From Limimaricola variabilis (GTDB lineage: Bacteria; Pseudomonadota; Alphaproteobacteria; Rhodobacterales; Rhodobacteraceae): a stretch of 64,000 nt of DNA. Below the pieces are notes generated by a model. It made no database searches. It saw only the letters and a program-made list of their open reading frames with translations, and was not told the origin of the DNA. Shown here one piece after another: positions 1 to 10,447 of this stretch. The translations under genes were made by a program, and so were the position numbers. The stretch is from assembly GCF_014195545.1 (NCBI RefSeq), contig NZ_JACIBX010000005.1, positions 124,001 to 188,000 of the forward strand, in the 5' to 3' direction. Each line of letters begins with the position of its first letter. The first letter of the stretch is position 1.

Positions 1-354
1 ATCGAGGCGAGCCACGACGAGAAGGGCATCATCTGGCCCGAGGGCGTGACGCCGTTCCATGTCGGCATCGTCAACCTGCGTCAGGGCGACGCCGAGACCG
101 ACGCCGCCTGTGCCGGCATCTATGCGGGCCTGCGGACGCTGGGTCTCGATCCGCTCTACGACGACCGCGACGAGCGGGCGGGCGCGAAGTTCGCCACCAT
201 GGACCTGATCGGCCTGCCCTGGCGGATCACCGTCGGACCCAAGGGGCTCAAGAACGGGGTTGTGGAGCTGGTTTCGCGCCGTACCGGTGAGAGCGAGGAG
301 CTGCCGCCCGAGCAGGCGGTCGAGAAGATCGCCCGGATCTACGCCTATCTCTGA
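1..354 (+). CDS. proS: Proline--tRNA ligase, C-terminal part (5' truncated by window edge)
   Basis: The frame is open from the first base with no start codon, so this is the 3' end of a gene that begins outside the window. The visible 117 residues are the anticodon-binding domain of bacterial prolyl-tRNA synthetase: a [10 protein letters not shown] segment, then a [11 protein letters not shown] stretch and the [13 protein letters not shown] segment, which are typical of the class II ProS C-terminus. The enzyme charges tRNA-Pro in the cytoplasm. It ends shortly before the convergent MDR oxidoreductase gene (3 bp between stop codons). The assignment relies on recognising the C-terminal domain only. 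Confidence 0.93.
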   Translation: MEASHDEKGIIWPEGVTPFHVGIVNLRQGDAETDAACAGIYAGLRTLGLDPLYDDRDERAGAKFATMDLIGLPWRITVGPKGLKNGVVELVSRRTGESEELPPEQAVEKIARIYAYL

Positions 355-357
355 GGC

Positions 358-1335
358 CTAGGCCTCGTCGGGCAGCAGCACCACGGCGCCGCGCTTGCGG
401 CGCGTGGCGACCCGATCATAGGCGGCGGCGATCTCCGACAGCCGGTAGCGGCTGTCGATCACCGCGCGCAGGTCGCCCGCCTCGACGAGACGGGCGATCT
501 CTTCCATGTCGGCGCGGCTTTCATTCGCCATGCCGCTCCGGGCGCGGCGGCCGCCCCGACCCGCGAAACGGGCGGCGATCTCGGTGCCGAGACCGGCATA
601 GACCAGCAGCAGCCGCCCACGCCGCCGCAGGGCCCGCATCCGCCGCTTGAGCGGCGCGGCGCCGACCGTGTCGAAGATCACGTCGAAGCGGTTCTCATCG
701 GCGAAGGGGTCCTCCTCGTCATGCGCGATCACCTCGCGCGCCCCCAGATCGCGCACCAGATCCGAATTGGCGGCCGAACAGACCGCGGTCACATGCGCGC
801 CCATGGCCCGGCCGATCTGTACCGCCGCCGCGCCGACCTCGCCCGAAGCGCCGACCACGCAGAGGCGGTGCTTGGCCTTGAGCCGCCCCTTGTCGCGCAG
901 GAACTGCAGCGCCGTGGTCGCGCCGAAGGGCAGCGCGGCGGCCTGGCTGTGGATCAGCACATGTGGCTTGTGGACCACCGCACCCTCCGCGGCGATCACC
1001 ACCGCCTCGGCATGGGCACCCAGCTTCATCCCGGTCGAGCCGAACACCTCGTCGCCCGGCCCGAAACGGGTGACGTCCTCGCCCACCGCCTCCACGACCC
1101 CGGAGAAGGCGGAGCCCAGCACCGGCTGGCGCGGCCCGGTCCAGCCCATCGCGGCGCGCAGAACCAGCCCGTAGCCCGCCGGCACGGTCAGCGAGCGGAT
1201 GCGCCAGTCGCCGGCGCTCACCGTGCTGGCGCAAAGCCCGACGCGGATCTCGCCCGGCCCCGGCTCGGGCAGGGGGCGTTCGACGATCTCGAGATGCTCG
1301 GTCCCGCCATAGGCGCGGCAGATCACGGCGCGCAT
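358..1335 (-). CDS. Zinc-type alcohol dehydrogenase-like MDR oxidoreductase, NAD(P)-dependent
   Basis: 325-residue medium-chain dehydrogenase/reductase. The N-terminal GroES-like fold (AYGGTEHLEIVERPLPEPGPGE) is followed by a Rossmann nucleotide-binding motif written VVGASGEVGAAAVQIG. The cysteine/histidine ligands of true zinc alcohol dehydrogenases are not evident, which fits the quinone-oxidoreductase-like branch. I chose the ATG at 1335 because GGAGGAG lies just upstream of it; a longer frame runs upstream but reads as non-coding. The gene is convergent with proS and divergent from lolC/E. The substrate cannot be told from sequence. Confidence 0.85.
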   Translation of the reverse strand: MRAVICRAYGGTEHLEIVERPLPEPGPGEIRVGLCASTVSAGDWRIRSLTVPAGYGLVLRAAMGWTGPRQPVLGSAFSGVVEAVGEDVTRFGPGDEVFGSTGMKLGAHAEAVVIAAEGAVVHKPHVLIHSQAAALPFGATTALQFLRDKGRLKAKHRLCVVGASGEVGAAAVQIGRAMGAHVTAVCSAANSDLVRDLGAREVIAHDEEDPFADENRFDVIFDTVGAAPLKRRMRALRRRGRLLLVYAGLGTEIAARFAGRGGRRARSGMANESRADMEEIARLVEAGDLRAVIDSRYRLSEIAAAYDRVATRRKRGAVVLLPDEA

Positions 1336-1516
1336 CGGCGCTTCTCCTCCAACTGCGGCCATGGGCGCGCCCGGCGCGCATGACATCCCCGCAACTAGCT
1401 GGCCCGCGCGCGACGCCTGCGTCAAGCGCCGACACCGTGGCGTGAGCGGGCGTGGCTGCGGCTTGACCATGACCGCGCGCCCCCCCAAGGTCCGCGCGCA
1501 TTTGACAGGACTTCGC

Positions 1517-2795
1517 ATGGCCAACCGCACCGCACCGTTTTCCGCCTTCGAGTGGATGATCGCCTGGCGCTACATCCGCGCCCGCCGCGCCGAGGGCGGG
1601 GTCAGCGTCATGACCTGGATCAGCCTGGTCGGGGTGACGCTCGCCGTCTTCGCGCTGATCGCGACACTGGCGGTGCGGGCGGGCTTCCGCGAGGAGTTCA
1701 TCGACACGATCCTCGGCGCCAATGCCCATGTCACCGTCTACCAGGACAGCGTCATCCCCAATACCGACATCACCCGCCGGGTGATCGAGGATTACGACGG
1801 CCTGTCCGAGCGGCTGATGCAGATCGACGGCGTCACCCGCGCCGCGCCGGTGGTGCGCGGGCAGGTGATGGCGAGCTTCGGCAACGGCAATGCCGGTGTC
1901 GAGGTCTACGGCCTCTCGGCGGAGGACCTGTCGAGCCTGCCGCGCATCGCCGATCCCGAAACCGGCGTTGGCGACATCGCCCGCTACGGGGAGGGGATCG
2001 CGCTGGGCTCGGGCGTGGCGCGCGAGCTGGGGGTCGGGATCGGCGACAAGGTCCGGCTGATCTCGCCTAACGGCGCGCAGACCCCGATGGGGCAGAGCCC
2101 GCGCGTTTCGGCCTATGAGGTCACCTACATCTTCACCGCCGGGCGCTACGACATCGATCGCACCCGGGCCTATCTGCCGCTGGCCGAGGCCCAGCTGTTC
2201 TTCAACCGCGACAACGTGGTCGACGAGATCGAGGTAATGGTCGAGGACCCCGACAACGTGCAGGAGTTGCTGCCCGAGATCCTCGAGGCGGCGGGGCCGA
2301 CAGCTTTCCTGTGGACCTGGCGCGACAGCGCGGGCGCCTTCCTGCGCGCGCTCACCGTCGAGGACAACGTGATGTTCGTGATCCTCTCGATCCTGGTGCT
2401 GATCGCGAGCATGAACATCATCTCGGGGCTGATCATGCTGGTGAAGAACAAGGGCCGCGACATCGGCATCCTGCGCACGATGGGGCTCACCGAGGGCTCG
2501 GTGCTGCGGGTGTTCTTCATCTGCGGTGCCGGGATCGGCACGTTGGGCACGATCCTCGGCGTGGTCCTCGGCTGCGCCTTCGCGATTTGGATCGACCCGA
2601 TCTTCTCGGCGGTGAACTACTTCTCCGGCGGCGGCGTCTGGGACCCGTCGATCCGCGGCATCTACGCGCTGCCCGCCAAACTTGAGCTGGGCGACGTGCT
2701 GTCGGCCGTGGCCCTGTCGCTGACCCTGTCCTGGGTTGTCACCCTCTTTCCCGCCCGCCGCGCGGCGCGGATGAACCCGGTCGAGGCGCTGCGCT

Positions 2796-2803
<8 letters not shown>
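1517..2803 (+). CDS. lolC: Lipoprotein-releasing ABC transporter permease LolC/LolE family
   Basis: 428-residue inner-membrane permease that extracts mature lipoproteins from the inner membrane for delivery to LolA. It has one N-terminal transmembrane helix (about residues 30-52), a long periplasmic domain (about 55-275) and three C-terminal helices, the FtsX/MacB topology. The [15 protein letters not shown] ending is characteristic of the family. Only one permease gene sits beside lolD, the arrangement seen in alphaproteobacteria that use a single LolC/E-type (LolF-like) subunit. The stop overlaps the lolD start by 8 bp (ATGAATGA), implying translational coupling. The start at 1517 is preceded by CAGGA; an in-frame ATG at 1469 is possible. 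Confidence 0.92.
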
Positions 2804-3473
<670 letters not shown>

Positions 3474-3482
3474 ACGGCTGGA

Positions 3483-4010
3483 TCAGTCCCTTTCTATGAC
3501 GTCATCGTCCGAGGCGGTGCCGCTGGGTTTGGTAAAGGAGCTCCGAGGTCGTCGACGCCGGGGCGGATTGCGGTCAATCGAATCCCTTGGTGGGGTTTGA
3601 ACGCGCGGAGCGGTATCGGCGAGGTCGCACGCCCTGAGGATGACAGGGAGATCGTTCAGGATCGCCGGGTGACGCCAGGCGGAATCCGGAGATAGCGGTT
3701 TGCCGGTAACCGGATGTCGGCCCATCAGCACACGGCGTAGCGGGTGCTCGGTTCTCGACCGTTCGGCCGCCCGCCCATGACCGTCGGGGTCAAGCAACTG
3801 CCTTAGACGGTAGCGGATCGAACCGGGGGGACGGGCAAGATGCCGTGAGATGCCCTCGTCCGATAGGCGCTGTTCGCGGTGCAGTTGCAAAAGCACCTGC
3901 TCCTCGGCCTTGCTCCAGGGCTCGCTTGCTCGAAAATACCCGTCCCGCGTCAGGTCGTGGAACGGATAGGCACCTGTTTCGTCTATGAAATCATCAGGAT
4001 CATCGGCCAT
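3483..4010 (-). CDS. Hypothetical protein with HTH/Myb-like N-terminal segment, downstream of parE
   Basis: 175-residue protein of unknown function. Residues about 31-72 (PWSKAEEQVLL, then LSDEGISRHLARPPGSIRYRL) look like a helix-turn-helix or Myb/SANT-type DNA-binding segment; the rest is Arg/Pro-rich and probably disordered at the C-terminus. The start at 4010 has GGAGG 2-6 bases upstream, and this ribosome site lies just beyond the parE stop, so it is the second gene of a parE transcript. Codon usage is less biased than in neighbouring genes, with more AT at third positions, which may mean a lineage-restricted or acquired gene. No function is claimed. Confidence 0.6.
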   Translation of the reverse strand: MADDPDDFIDETGAYPFHDLTRDGYFRASEPWSKAEEQVLLQLHREQRLSDEGISRHLARPPGSIRYRLRQLLDPDGHGRAAERSRTEHPLRRVLMGRHPVTGKPLSPDSAWRHPAILNDLPVILRACDLADTAPRVQTPPRDSIDRNPPRRRRPRSSFTKPSGTASDDDVIERD

Positions 4011-4019
4011 AGCCTCCGA

Positions 4020-5975
4020 TCAGACATCCAATTCCTCAACAAAACGTGCATTCTCCTGAATGTACTGAAACCGCAGCTCCGGCTTCTTGCCCATCAGCCG
4101 CTCGACCAGATCCGCCGTCTCGCCCGGCTCCTCGTCGTTGATCGATACCCGGATCAGCTTGCGCGAGGCGGGATCCATGGTCGTCTCCTTGAGGTCCTTG
4201 GCGTCCATCTCGCCCAGACCCTTGAAGCGCTGCACGTCGATCTTGCCTTTGCCGCCGAGGCCCTTGGCCATCATCCGCTCCTTCTCCGCGTCGTCGGAGA
4301 CGTAGAGACGCCTGGCGCCTTGGGTCAGCCGGTAGAGCGGCGGGCAGGCGAGGTAGAGGTGGCCGTGGTCGATCATCGGCCGCATCTGGCTGAAGAAGAA
4401 GGTCATCAGCAGCGCCGCGATATGCGCGCCGTCGACGTCGGCGTCGGTCATGATGATGACCTTCTCGTAACGCAGATCGTCGACGTTGAACTTGGTGCCC
4501 AGGCCCACGCCAAGCGCCTGCGTCAGATCGTTGATTTCCTGGTTCGAGCCGAGCTTCGACGAGGCCGCGCCCAGCACGTTGAGGATCTTGCCTCGCAGCG
4601 GCAACAGCGCCTGCGTCTTGCGATCGCGCGCCATCTTGGCCGAACCGCCCGCCGAGTCGCCCTCGACGATGAAGAGCTCGGTCCCCTCGCGCGCGTTGGT
4701 CGAGCAGTCGACCAGCTTGCCGGGAAGCCGCAGCTTCTTGGTGGCGGATTTGCGGGCCGTCTCCTTCTCCTGCTTGCGCCGGAGCCGTTCCTCGGCGCGC
4801 AGCACGAGGAAATCGAGGATCGCGCCCGCCGATTTGGTGTCGGAGGCCAGCCAGTTGTCGAAGTGGTCGCGCACCGAGTTCTCGACGAGGCGCTGCGCCT
4901 CGGTGGTGGCGAGGCGGTCCTTAGTCTGGCCCACGAATTCCGGCTCGCGGATGAAGCAAGAGACCAGCGCGCAGCCGCCCGTCGTCAGGTCCTCGCGGGT
5001 GATCTGGCTGGCTTTCTTGTTGTTGACCAGCTCGCCATAGGCCCGGATGCCCTTGAGGATCGCGGCCCAGAAGCCCGCCTCATGCGTGCCGCCCTCGGGC
5101 GTGGGCACCGTGTTGCAGTAGGACTGGGTGAAGCCGTCTCGCGAGGGCGTCCAGTTCACCGCCCATTCGACCTTGCCGGGCACGTTGAACTTCTCGCGGA
5201 ACTCGACCGTGCCGGCGAAGGGCTTGTCGGCATAGGTCGAGGATTTGCCGAGCGTCTCGGCGAGGTAGTCGGCAAGGCCGCCGGGGAAGTGGAAGGTCGC
5301 CTCGCGCGGCGTCTCGCCGTCGTCGATCTCGGTCTTCCAGCGGATCTCGACACCCGAAAAGAGATAGGCCTTGGACCGCACCATCTTCAGCAGCCGCGCC
5401 GGCTTGAAACGGTGGTGGCCGAAGATCTCCTCGTCGGCATGGAAGGTGACGGTGGTGCCGCGCCGGTTCGGGGCGGCGCCGATCTTGGCGACCGGCCCCT
5501 GCGGCACGCCACGCGAGAAGCTCTGCTCGTAGAGCTCGCGGTTGCGCGCGACCTGCACGACCATCGAATCCGACAGCGCGTTCACGACCGACGCGCCGAC
5601 GCCATGCAGACCGCCGGAGGTCTGGTAGGCCTTGCCCGAGAACTTGCCGCCCGCGTGCAGCGTGCAGAGGATGACCTCCAGCGCGGATTTGCCGGGAAAC
5701 TTGGGGTGCGGGTCGATCGGGATTCCGCGGCCGTTGTCGCGGATCACCACGGAGTAGTCGGCCAGAAGCTCGACCTCGATCCGGTTGGCGTGGCCCGCGA
5801 CGGCCTCGTCCATGGAGTTGTCGAGCACCTCGGCGACGAGGTGGTGCAGCGCGCGCTCATCCGTGCCGCCGATATACATGCCGGGCCGCTTGCGGACCGG
5901 CTCCAGCCCCTCGAGGACTTCGATGGAGGAGGCGTCGTAGGCGGGCTCGGCGCCGGAGAGAAGATCGTCGGGCAT
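4020..5975 (-). CDS. parE: DNA topoisomerase IV subunit B
   Basis: 651-residue ATPase subunit of topoisomerase IV, which decatenates daughter chromosomes with ParC. The GHKL ATPase domain shows EVLDNSMDEA, DNGRGIP and GGLHGVGASVVNALS; the TOPRIM domain shows FIVEGDSAGGSA and MTDADVDGAHI; the C-terminus has QRFKGLGEM. The motif RKRPGMYIGGTDERALHHLV and a length near 650 fit ParE better than GyrB (about 800). I prefer ATG at 5975; an in-frame GTG lies two codons earlier at 5981. parC is not in the window. Confidence 0.93.
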   Translation of the reverse strand: MPDDLLSGAEPAYDASSIEVLEGLEPVRKRPGMYIGGTDERALHHLVAEVLDNSMDEAVAGHANRIEVELLADYSVVIRDNGRGIPIDPHPKFPGKSALEVILCTLHAGGKFSGKAYQTSGGLHGVGASVVNALSDSMVVQVARNRELYEQSFSRGVPQGPVAKIGAAPNRRGTTVTFHADEEIFGHHRFKPARLLKMVRSKAYLFSGVEIRWKTEIDDGETPREATFHFPGGLADYLAETLGKSSTYADKPFAGTVEFREKFNVPGKVEWAVNWTPSRDGFTQSYCNTVPTPEGGTHEAGFWAAILKGIRAYGELVNNKKASQITREDLTTGGCALVSCFIREPEFVGQTKDRLATTEAQRLVENSVRDHFDNWLASDTKSAGAILDFLVLRAEERLRRKQEKETARKSATKKLRLPGKLVDCSTNAREGTELFIVEGDSAGGSAKMARDRKTQALLPLRGKILNVLGAASSKLGSNQEINDLTQALGVGLGTKFNVDDLRYEKVIIMTDADVDGAHIAALLMTFFFSQMRPMIDHGHLYLACPPLYRLTQGARRLYVSDDAEKERMMAKGLGGKGKIDVQRFKGLGEMDAKDLKETTMDPASRKLIRVSINDEEPGETADLVERLMGKKPELRFQYIQENARFVEELDV

Positions 5976-6110
5976 GGGCACTGCTCTTGTTCTGGGGTGC
6001 CGGCCATATAACCCGGAGGTGGGGGCAGGGGCAACGCCATGCTTGATGCGGACGTTCTTATTTTGTGCCGGGTGCGGGGTCCGGGGCCGCGCGGGCGGCC
6101 CCGGCGCGGG

Positions 6111-7394
6111 TCACTCGCCCGCCACGCGGGTCTCGAAGCGCAGGCCCTTGGCGGTGCGGTTCGGGAAGCCGGCCCAGTAGTTGTCCGCCGAGTTCGGCGT
6201 GCCGTCCTCGGCCCGGTCCCAGACCGCATCGGCGCTGTCCGGCACGAGGTCGAGATAGTCGGCCTTGGCCGCGTCGCCTTTGAGGTGCAGGTCGAGGAAG
6301 GCGGTGACGAAGTGCTGGGTGACGTTGTTCATCCGCACCGTATCCCAGACCGGATCGGCGTAATGGTCGAAGGGGGCGTAGCCCAGGCTCTCGGAAACGG
6401 TCCAGCTTTCCTCCGGCGCGGGCATCGGCGCGGCGGCGTTGTGGTTGGCGTCGTCGAAGGTCAGCAGGTGCCGCTCGGTGCCGGTGGTCTCCTCGAAGAT
6501 CGAACGGATCGCGTCGTAACCGGACACGTCATCCACCCCGCCTGCGATCAGCATCAGGGGCTTGTCGATGGCCGACAGCCCTTCGGCATCCCAGGCGTCG
6601 CGGTTGCGGCCCCAGGGCCCGATCGCCACCACCGCCTTGACCCGCGCGTCGGGCAGATCGGCCATGGTCTCGGCGCCATGCGCGTTGATCTCCAGAAGAT
6701 CCTGCGGCGGCGCGTAGCGCGAGGTGCGGAAATCTTCGGTCAGCCCGGCGCCGGAGAAGATCAGCGCGCCGTAGCCGCCCATCGAGTAGCCGATGACCGC
6801 CGCCGTGTCGCCGTCGGTGATCGCGCCGATGCCGTCCTCCAGCTCGGCCATGCGCTCCAGCACGAAGGCCTGATCGCGGGGGCGGTTAACCAGCGTCGAG
6901 CCGAAGGCCCCCATGTCGTCATAGGTCGAATCCGGGTGGTCGACCGAGGCCACGACATAGCCCTTGGTGGCGATGTTCTCGGCAAGATGGCTCATCAGGA
7001 ACCGGTTGCCGGGATAGCCGTGCGAGACGAGGACGAGCGGATATTCGCCCTCGGCGGCGGGGGCGGCGTCGCGCGCAGCACGGCCCGCAAGCTGTACCTC
7101 CGTCACGCCGTCGCGCAGCAGCGCCGTGTAGCTGCCGACCGGCTCGGTGCCCTCGGCGGCCGGGTACCAGACCTCGACGGTGATCTCGCGGTCGTAGTCT
7201 TCGACGCCATCCTCGGTGGCACGGGCCACGTCCGGCACGCTTTCGCGGGTAAAGGTCATGGTGGTGACGCCGACAACATGCGCGCCATGCGCGGCCAACT
7301 CGGGCGCGTCGGGGCGGATGCGGTCGATCCGGTTTTCCGCCATCGCAGGCGCGGCCAGCAGCGCCGCCGAAGCGGCCAGCAGGAACTTGGTCAT
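6111..7394 (-). CDS. Secreted alpha/beta hydrolase, dienelactone hydrolase / PAF-acetylhydrolase-like
   Basis: 427-residue exported hydrolase. A Sec signal peptide occupies residues 1-20 (hydrophobic core, then APAMA before ENR). The nucleophile elbow VIGYSMGG places the catalytic Ser near residue 204; an upstream LVLVSHGYPGNRF provides the oxyanion-hole HG motif, and DDANHN near residue 319 may carry the catalytic His. The start has GGAGGAGAG upstream. It is divergently transcribed from the epimerase gene across about 70 bp, so both promoters must lie there. It probably acts on an ester in the periplasm; the natural substrate is unknown. Confidence 0.8.
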   Translation of the reverse strand: MTKFLLAASAALLAAPAMAENRIDRIRPDAPELAAHGAHVVGVTTMTFTRESVPDVARATEDGVEDYDREITVEVWYPAAEGTEPVGSYTALLRDGVTEVQLAGRAARDAAPAAEGEYPLVLVSHGYPGNRFLMSHLAENIATKGYVVASVDHPDSTYDDMGAFGSTLVNRPRDQAFVLERMAELEDGIGAITDGDTAAVIGYSMGGYGALIFSGAGLTEDFRTSRYAPPQDLLEINAHGAETMADLPDARVKAVVAIGPWGRNRDAWDAEGLSAIDKPLMLIAGGVDDVSGYDAIRSIFEETTGTERHLLTFDDANHNAAAPMPAPEESWTVSESLGYAPFDHYADPVWDTVRMNNVTQHFVTAFLDLHLKGDAAKADYLDLVPDSADAVWDRAEDGTPNSADNYWAGFPNRTAKGLRFETRVAGE

Positions 7395-7466
7395 TCTCTC
7401 TCCTCCGGGTTGCGCCGGGATGGGGCCACACTATGACAAGCGGTACAAGACGCGAGGGAGGACACC

Positions 7467-8357
7467 ATGCGCATCCTGTTCACCGGCGGCGCGGGCAAGG
7501 CCGGCCGCCATGCGATCCCCTATCTGCTGGAGCGCGGCCACCGCGTCACTAATCTGGATCTCGTGCCGCTCGATCATCCGGGCGTCGACAACCTGATCTG
7601 CGACCTCACCGATGCCGGGCAGGTCTTCAACGCGGCCCATGCCTATGCCGGCTTCGACGAGCTCGAGCCGGGGACGGGCGTGCCGCGCTACGACGCGATC
7701 GTGCATTTCGCCGCCGTGCCGCGGATCTTGCTCAAACCCGACAACGAGACCTACCGCGTCAACGTGATGAGCACCTACAACGTGCTGGACGCGGCGGCGA
7801 AGCTCGGCATCCGCAAGGTGATCTTCGCCTCCTCCGAGACGACCTACGGCGTCTGTTTCCACGATGGCGAGGTCAAGCCCGCCTACCTGCCGGTCGACGA
7901 GGAGCACCCGACCGTGCCGCAGGACAGCTACGCCATGTCCAAGGTCGTCAACGAGGCGACGGCGAAGAGCTTCCAGGCGCGCACCGGCTTCGACATCTAC
8001 GGGCTGCGGATCAACAACGTGATCGAGCCGCATGAATACGCAGAGCAGTTCCCGGCCTACATGGCCAACCCCGCGCTCAGGCGACGCAACATCTTCGCCT
8101 ATATCGACGCGCGCGATCTCGGGCAGATGGTGGATCGCTGCCTCGCCACCGACGGGCTCGGCTACGAGGTGTTCAACGTCGCGAATGACGATCTGTCGGT
8201 CGGGTTGAGCAACGCGGAGGTCCGCGCGCAATTCTACGAAGGGGTCGAGCTGCGGCGCGAGATGGGGCTGCAGGAGAGCTTCTATTCCAACGAGAAGGCC
8301 AAGCGGATGCTGGGTTTTGCACCCGTGCATGGCTGGCGCGGGACGCTCGGGGGCTGA
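7467..8357 (+). CDS. NAD(P)-dependent epimerase/dehydratase family protein (extended SDR)
   Basis: 296-residue extended short-chain dehydrogenase. The Rossmann motif is TGGAGKAGRH near residues 5-14, with an Asp at the end of beta-2 (NLDLV) that favours NAD. The catalytic Ser/Thr lies in ASSETTYG and the YxxxK pair in SYAMSK. Such proteins act on nucleotide sugars or related polyols; substrate is not assignable. GAGGGAGGA precedes the ATG. It starts a rightward run with the MATE and DedA genes, although the 69 bp before the MATE gene leaves room for a separate promoter. Confidence 0.86.
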   Translation: MRILFTGGAGKAGRHAIPYLLERGHRVTNLDLVPLDHPGVDNLICDLTDAGQVFNAAHAYAGFDELEPGTGVPRYDAIVHFAAVPRILLKPDNETYRVNVMSTYNVLDAAAKLGIRKVIFASSETTYGVCFHDGEVKPAYLPVDEEHPTVPQDSYAMSKVVNEATAKSFQARTGFDIYGLRINNVIEPHEYAEQFPAYMANPALRRRNIFAYIDARDLGQMVDRCLATDGLGYEVFNVANDDLSVGLSNAEVRAQFYEGVELRREMGLQESFYSNEKAKRMLGFAPVHGWRGTLGG

Positions 8358-8426
8358 GCCCGCCCCGACGTCAGGGGTACAATCGCGAACTGGACGCGGG
8401 CGCGACGGGCGGCGTAGGAAATTTGC

Positions 8427-9818
8427 ATGACGCAGGCAGTTATTTCTCCCGAGCAGCCCTTCGAGGCGCGGACCCGCGGCCAGCATGCGCGCAAGCTGTT
8501 CACGCTGGCGCTGCCGCTGATCGGCTCGAACCTCGCGCAGATGGCGATGAACGTCACCGACACGGTGATGCTGGGCTGGTACGACGTGACGGCCCTGGCG
8601 GCGGCGACGATCGCGACCTCGCTCTATTTCCTGCTCTATATCGTCGGCTCCGGCTTCGCCTGGGCGGTGATGCCGGTGGTCGCCGCGGCGGCCGAGGCCG
8701 GCGACAGCGTGCTGGTGCGGCGTGTGACCCGCATGGGGATCTGGATCGGCCTGATCTATGCCGCGATCTTGGTGCCGCCGTTAATGTGGGCCGAGACGAT
8801 GCTGCTTGCGCTGGGCCAGGAGCCCGAGGTGGCACGGGCTGGCGAGGCCTATCTGCGGATCGCGGCCTGGGCGATGGTGCCGGGCCTAGTGGCGATGGTC
8901 ATGCGGTCCTTCCTGTCGGCGCTCGAACACACCTCGGTGCTGCTGTGGTCGACGCTCTTGATGGCGGTCTGCAACGCGGTGCTGAACTACGCCCTGATCT
9001 TCGGCAATTGGGGCGCGCCTGAGCTGGGCATCCAGGGCGCGGCGATCGCCTCGCTGTCGATGGCGATCCTGCAGGCGGTCATCCTCGTGGTCTACGCGCT
9101 GCGGCGGCTGCCGCAATACGACCTAATGCGGCGGATCTGGCGGCCCGATCTCGAGGTGCTGGGCCGGGTGGTCCGGCTCGGCGTGCCGATCGGCCTGACC
9201 AGCCTCGCCGAGGGCGGACTCTTCGTCGCCACCGGCATCATGATCGGCTGGATCGGAGCGGTGCCGCTCGCGGCGCATGGCATCGCGCTGCAGATCACTT
9301 CGGTCGCCTTCATGGTCCAGGTCGGCCTGAGCCAGTCCGCCACCGTGCGCGCGGGCCGGGCGCTGGGCCGGCGCGACGAAACGGCGCTGCGGCTAATCGG
9401 CCAGTCCGGCATGGTGCTGTCGACCGTCTCGGCGGGGCTGGTCGGCCTGGTCTTCGTCCTGATCCCCGAAATCTTCGTCGCGGCTTTCGTCGATCCGGGC
9501 GACCCGGCGCGCGACGCGGTGGTCGCGACCGGTGTGACGCTGTTGATGCTGGCGGCGCTTTTCCAAGTGGTCGATGCACTGCAGGTGATGGCGCTAGGGC
9601 TGCTGAGGGGCGTGCAGGATACCGGCGTGCCGATGGTGATGGCGGCGATCAGCTACTGGGTGATCGGCATGCCGGTGGGCTATCTGCTGGGCTTTCCGCT
9701 CGGTCTCGGCGCGGCGGGGGTCTGGCTCGGGCTGGTGACCGGGCTGGGGCTGGCGGCGGCGCTGCTGCTGTGGCGGTTCTGGTCTCGCTCGGCGCGGATC
9801 ACGGATCAGGAACCCTGA
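8427..9818 (+). CDS. MATE family efflux transporter
   Basis: 463-residue polytopic inner-membrane protein with about 12 hydrophobic helices arranged as two related six-helix halves, the usual MATE/DinF topology and length. Typical family segments include LPLIGSNLAQMAMNVTDTVM near the N-terminus and GLSQSATVRAGRALG at the start of the second half. MATE proteins export cationic drugs or metabolites in exchange for Na+ or H+. TAGGA lies upstream of the ATG. The ligand and the coupling ion cannot be told from the sequence. Confidence 0.9.
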   Translation: MTQAVISPEQPFEARTRGQHARKLFTLALPLIGSNLAQMAMNVTDTVMLGWYDVTALAAATIATSLYFLLYIVGSGFAWAVMPVVAAAAEAGDSVLVRRVTRMGIWIGLIYAAILVPPLMWAETMLLALGQEPEVARAGEAYLRIAAWAMVPGLVAMVMRSFLSALEHTSVLLWSTLLMAVCNAVLNYALIFGNWGAPELGIQGAAIASLSMAILQAVILVVYALRRLPQYDLMRRIWRPDLEVLGRVVRLGVPIGLTSLAEGGLFVATGIMIGWIGAVPLAAHGIALQITSVAFMVQVGLSQSATVRAGRALGRRDETALRLIGQSGMVLSTVSAGLVGLVFVLIPEIFVAAFVDPGDPARDAVVATGVTLLMLAALFQVVDALQVMALGLLRGVQDTGVPMVMAAISYWVIGMPVGYLLGFPLGLGAAGVWLGLVTGLGLAAALLLWRFWSRSARITDQEP

Positions 9819-9841
9819 CGCCGCCCGCTGGTTGACCGGCC

Positions 9842-10447
9842 ATGTTCGATTTCATCACCAGTTGGATCGCCGCCGGCGGCGCTTTCGCCGTCGCGTTCCT
9901 GATGTTCCTCGAGAACGTCTTTCCTCCGATCCCCTCGGAGCTGGTGATGCCGCTCGCCGGCTACAACGCCGCCACCGGCGAGACGAACCCGATCCTGACG
10001 CTTCTGGGTGGCCTGATCGGGACGGTTGCGGGAGCGTGGCTCTGGTACGAGCTGGGCCGCAGGCTCGGCCGCGAGCGGCTGATGCGCTGGATCGATCGGC
10101 ACGGGCGCTGGCTGACCCTGACGCGCGAAGACGTGGAGCGGGCGCTGGGTTGGTTCGACCGGCACGGGACGGCCGCGATCTTCTTCGGCCGGATGATCCC
10201 CACTGTGCGGACGTTGATCTCGGTGCCGGCCGGGCTGCAGCGCATGGGGCGGATCCGATTCCTACTCTACACGACCGCCGGATCGCTGGTCTGGGTCGGC
10301 GCCCTGTTCGGCGCGGGCTACCTGCTCGAGAGCCAGTACGAGCGGGTGCAGGGCTGGCTCAATCCGGTGACCAACGGCATCATCATGGTGATCGTCGCGC
10401 TCTATCTGTGGCGGGTGATCCGCGGCAAGGGTCGGCGCGACTGCTAG
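9842..10447 (+). CDS. DedA family inner-membrane protein
   Basis: 201-residue membrane protein of the DedA/SNARE-associated (VTT domain) superfamily. Diagnostic features are the acidic re-entrant motif LENVFPPIPSE near residue 23 and the FFGRMIPTVRTLISVPAG motif with its conserved arginines. DedA proteins are implicated in undecaprenyl phosphate and phospholipid recycling and in membrane homeostasis. It follows the MATE gene by 23 bp, with a poor ribosome site, so co-transcription is likely. Its stop codon overlaps that of the convergent gene by three bases. Confidence 0.9.
   Translation: MFDFITSWIAAGGAFAVAFLMFLENVFPPIPSELVMPLAGYNAATGETNPILTLLGGLIGTVAGAWLWYELGRRLGRERLMRWIDRHGRWLTLTREDVERALGWFDRHGTAAIFFGRMIPTVRTLISVPAGLQRMGRIRFLLYTTAGSLVWVGALFGAGYLLESQYERVQGWLNPVTNGIIMVIVALYLWRVIRGKGRRDC

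Noticed and set aside
3879-6011. 710-codon plus-strand open frame opposite parE.
   Set aside because: It is a shadow of the GC-rich parE gene, whose GHKL and TOPRIM motifs are intact on the minus strand.
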